Shown in pieces: positions 31,203-32,061 of a stretch of 32,061 bases of DNA (position 1 is the stretch's first letter; every line of letters begins with the position of its first letter). This DNA comes from Gamarada debralockiae (lineage: Eukaryota > Ascomycota > Leotiomycetes > Helotiales > Hyphodiscaceae), in contig NXFV01001616.1 in the NCBI GenBank assembly GCA_002803225.1, positions 1 to 32,061 of the forward strand, in the 5' to 3' direction. Under the pieces are notes generated by a model. The model saw only the letters and a list, made by a program, of their open reading frames with translations. It was not told where the DNA came from and ran no database searches. The position numbers and the translations under genes were made by a program.

Positions 31203-32061
31203 CTACGACGATCCTCCACACCCCTCTTTTTGAGCTCGCGAATTGATTTTATTTCTTTTGGCTTTTCGGGCGACATTTGACCCTTTCGGCGAGCCGTGCA
31301 AGCGATCGCGCTTCGCGCTCCGCTGTCCTTGGCCTTCCCTTCGGACATAAAGCCACCGTCCGTCGACCATTACCCTACCAAGGTTTGAAGTAACTGTCTC
31401 GTAGTTAAGAGTCTGAAGTATTTCGGCATCTGCGACTCTCCATAGATCATTATAGATTCTGTGGGGACTCTCTTGTCGGTCTCCATTCTTAATATCCACA
31501 CCGGGACGGATGGCAGCCAGGATAAATTGCATTGCAAGTTCATGCCCATTTTCGCCGGCCCATGAAAGTGGTGTCCAACCTTTGGTATCTTTCGAGTTAG
31601 CGTCGGCTCCCTTGTCAAGAAGCAGCTCGACGATCGCGTCACGACCATCCCTGGCAGCTAGTGATAGCGGCGTCCAGCCACTACTGTCTTTCGACTCCAG
31701 GTCAGCACCCTTCTCGAGTAGGAGCCTAGTCACTGCTTCGTGCCCTTTCTCGGCTACCCATGACAGCGGCGTCCGGCCACTATTGTCTTTCGACTCTAGG
31801 TCAGCGCCCTTCTCAAGCAGGAGCCTAGTCACCGCTTCGTGCCCTCTCTCGGCTGCCCACAATAGTGGCGTCCGGCCATTACTGTCTTTCGACTCCAGGT
31901 CAGCACCCTTCTCGAGTAGGAGCCTAGTCACCGCTTCGTACCCTCTCTCGGCTGCCCACAATAGTAGCGTCCAGCTACTATTGTCTTTCGACTCTAGGCC
32001 AGCACCCTTCTTGAGCAGGAGCCTAGTCACTGCTTCGTGCCCTCTCTCGGCTGCCCACAAT
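31203..32061 (-). CDS. Ankyrin-repeat protein, C-terminal part (5' end outside window)
   Basis: The frame is open to the right edge of the window, so this is the 3' portion. At least six 33-residue ankyrin repeats with consensus GADLESKDxxGxTPLxWAAERGHEAVTRLLLEK are followed by a diverged repeat and a basic C-terminal tail (RRKGNG-like cluster around SAKRDRLHGSPKG). The repeats nearest the right edge differ little, mainly at the tips of the hairpin loops (NSSW, SNGR, NSGR, SSGW), while the two nearest the stop are diverged. Fungal NLR-type proteins (a NACHT or other NTPase domain plus C-terminal ankyrin repeats) often show this pattern, but the N-terminal domains lie outside the window and cannot be checked. 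The protein could simply be a stand-alone ankyrin protein. Confidence 0.85.
   Translation of the reverse strand, partial: LWAAERGHEAVTRLLLKKGAGLESKDNSSWTLLLWAAERGYEAVTRLLLEKGADLESKDSNGRTPLLWAAERGHEAVTRLLLEKGADLESKDNSGRTPLSWVAEKGHEAVTRLLLEKGADLESKDSSGWTPLSLAARDGRDAIVELLLDKGADANSKDTKGWTPLSWAGENGHELAMQFILAAIRPGVDIKNGDRQESPHRIYNDLWRVADAEILQTLNYETVTSNLGRVMVDGRWLYVRREGQGQRSAKRDRLHGSPKGSNVARKAKRNKINSRAQKEGCGGSS
31681..32061 (-). repeat. 99-bp tandem repeat array inside the ankyrin gene
   Basis: Units begin near 31681, 31780, 31879 and 31978 (the last cut by the window edge), each 99 bp and about 90% alike by eye. An older, more diverged unit lies at 31582-31680. Units 1 and 3 share several variants in their first half (ACTGTCTTTCGACTCC, CGAGTAGGAG), while units 2 and 4 share others (ATTGTCTTTCGACTCT, GAGCAGGAG or AAGCAGGAG). 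This indicates a two-unit higher-order period of 198 bp. Confidence 0.85.

Noticed and set aside
1..32061. tRNA, rRNA, CRISPR or secondary-metabolite cluster
   Set aside because: No cloverleaf-like sequence, array of spaced repeats or biosynthetic core enzyme was seen on reading both strands; CRISPR is not expected in a fungal nucleus.

Overview
The window is nuclear DNA of a filamentous ascomycete, most likely a Leotiomycete (inferred from the family resemblance of the proteins, not from a search). Short introns of about 44-180 bp with GTAAGT-type donors, CTRAC-like branch sites and AG acceptors run through nearly every gene. Most real proteins therefore have to be assembled from several open frames. 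I did this by hand and checked that each spliced model keeps one reading frame and a total length divisible by three.

Left flank (1-5700): relics and poorly conserved DNA. It holds a possible transposase tail, a TA-flanked MITE with perfect 36-bp terminal inverted repeats inside a weaker outer inverted repeat, a two-exon gene for a SANT-like/coiled-coil protein, and a charged, coiled-coil-like coding relic (3884-5189) that seems broken by frameshifts and stops. Part of the relic's 5' region is repeated about 390 bp further right.

Core (6900-30900): conserved housekeeping genes. In order: a LIM-LIM-RhoGAP protein of the Rga1 type (minus), a 3-kb gene-poor stretch, the CLASP-family microtubule protein Stu1 (minus), a divergently transcribed BSP-family putative metallopeptidase (plus), a small two-exon gene of unknown function (minus), a one-pass membrane-anchored acidic protein (plus), an RNase H-fold protein with an altered catalytic set (plus), an Mtc6-like lectin-type membrane glycoprotein (minus), the ER translocon subunit Sec62 (plus, divergent from Mtc6 across 430 bp), and a seven-exon thiolase-like protein that appears to lack the thiolase catalytic residues (plus).

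Right edge (31203-32061): the 3' end of an ankyrin-repeat gene running off the window on the minus strand. Its 99-bp repeats are highly alike and appear to alternate in a two-unit (198-bp) pattern, as in rapidly evolving fungal NLR-type repeat genes.

Functional themes are polarity and cytoskeleton (Rga1-like, Stu1) and the secretory pathway (Sec62, Mtc6-like), but there is no operon-like or biosynthetic cluster logic. The most unusual signals are the nested MITE, the decayed gene, the active-site-poor thiolase and RNase H proteins, and the homogenised ankyrin repeats.
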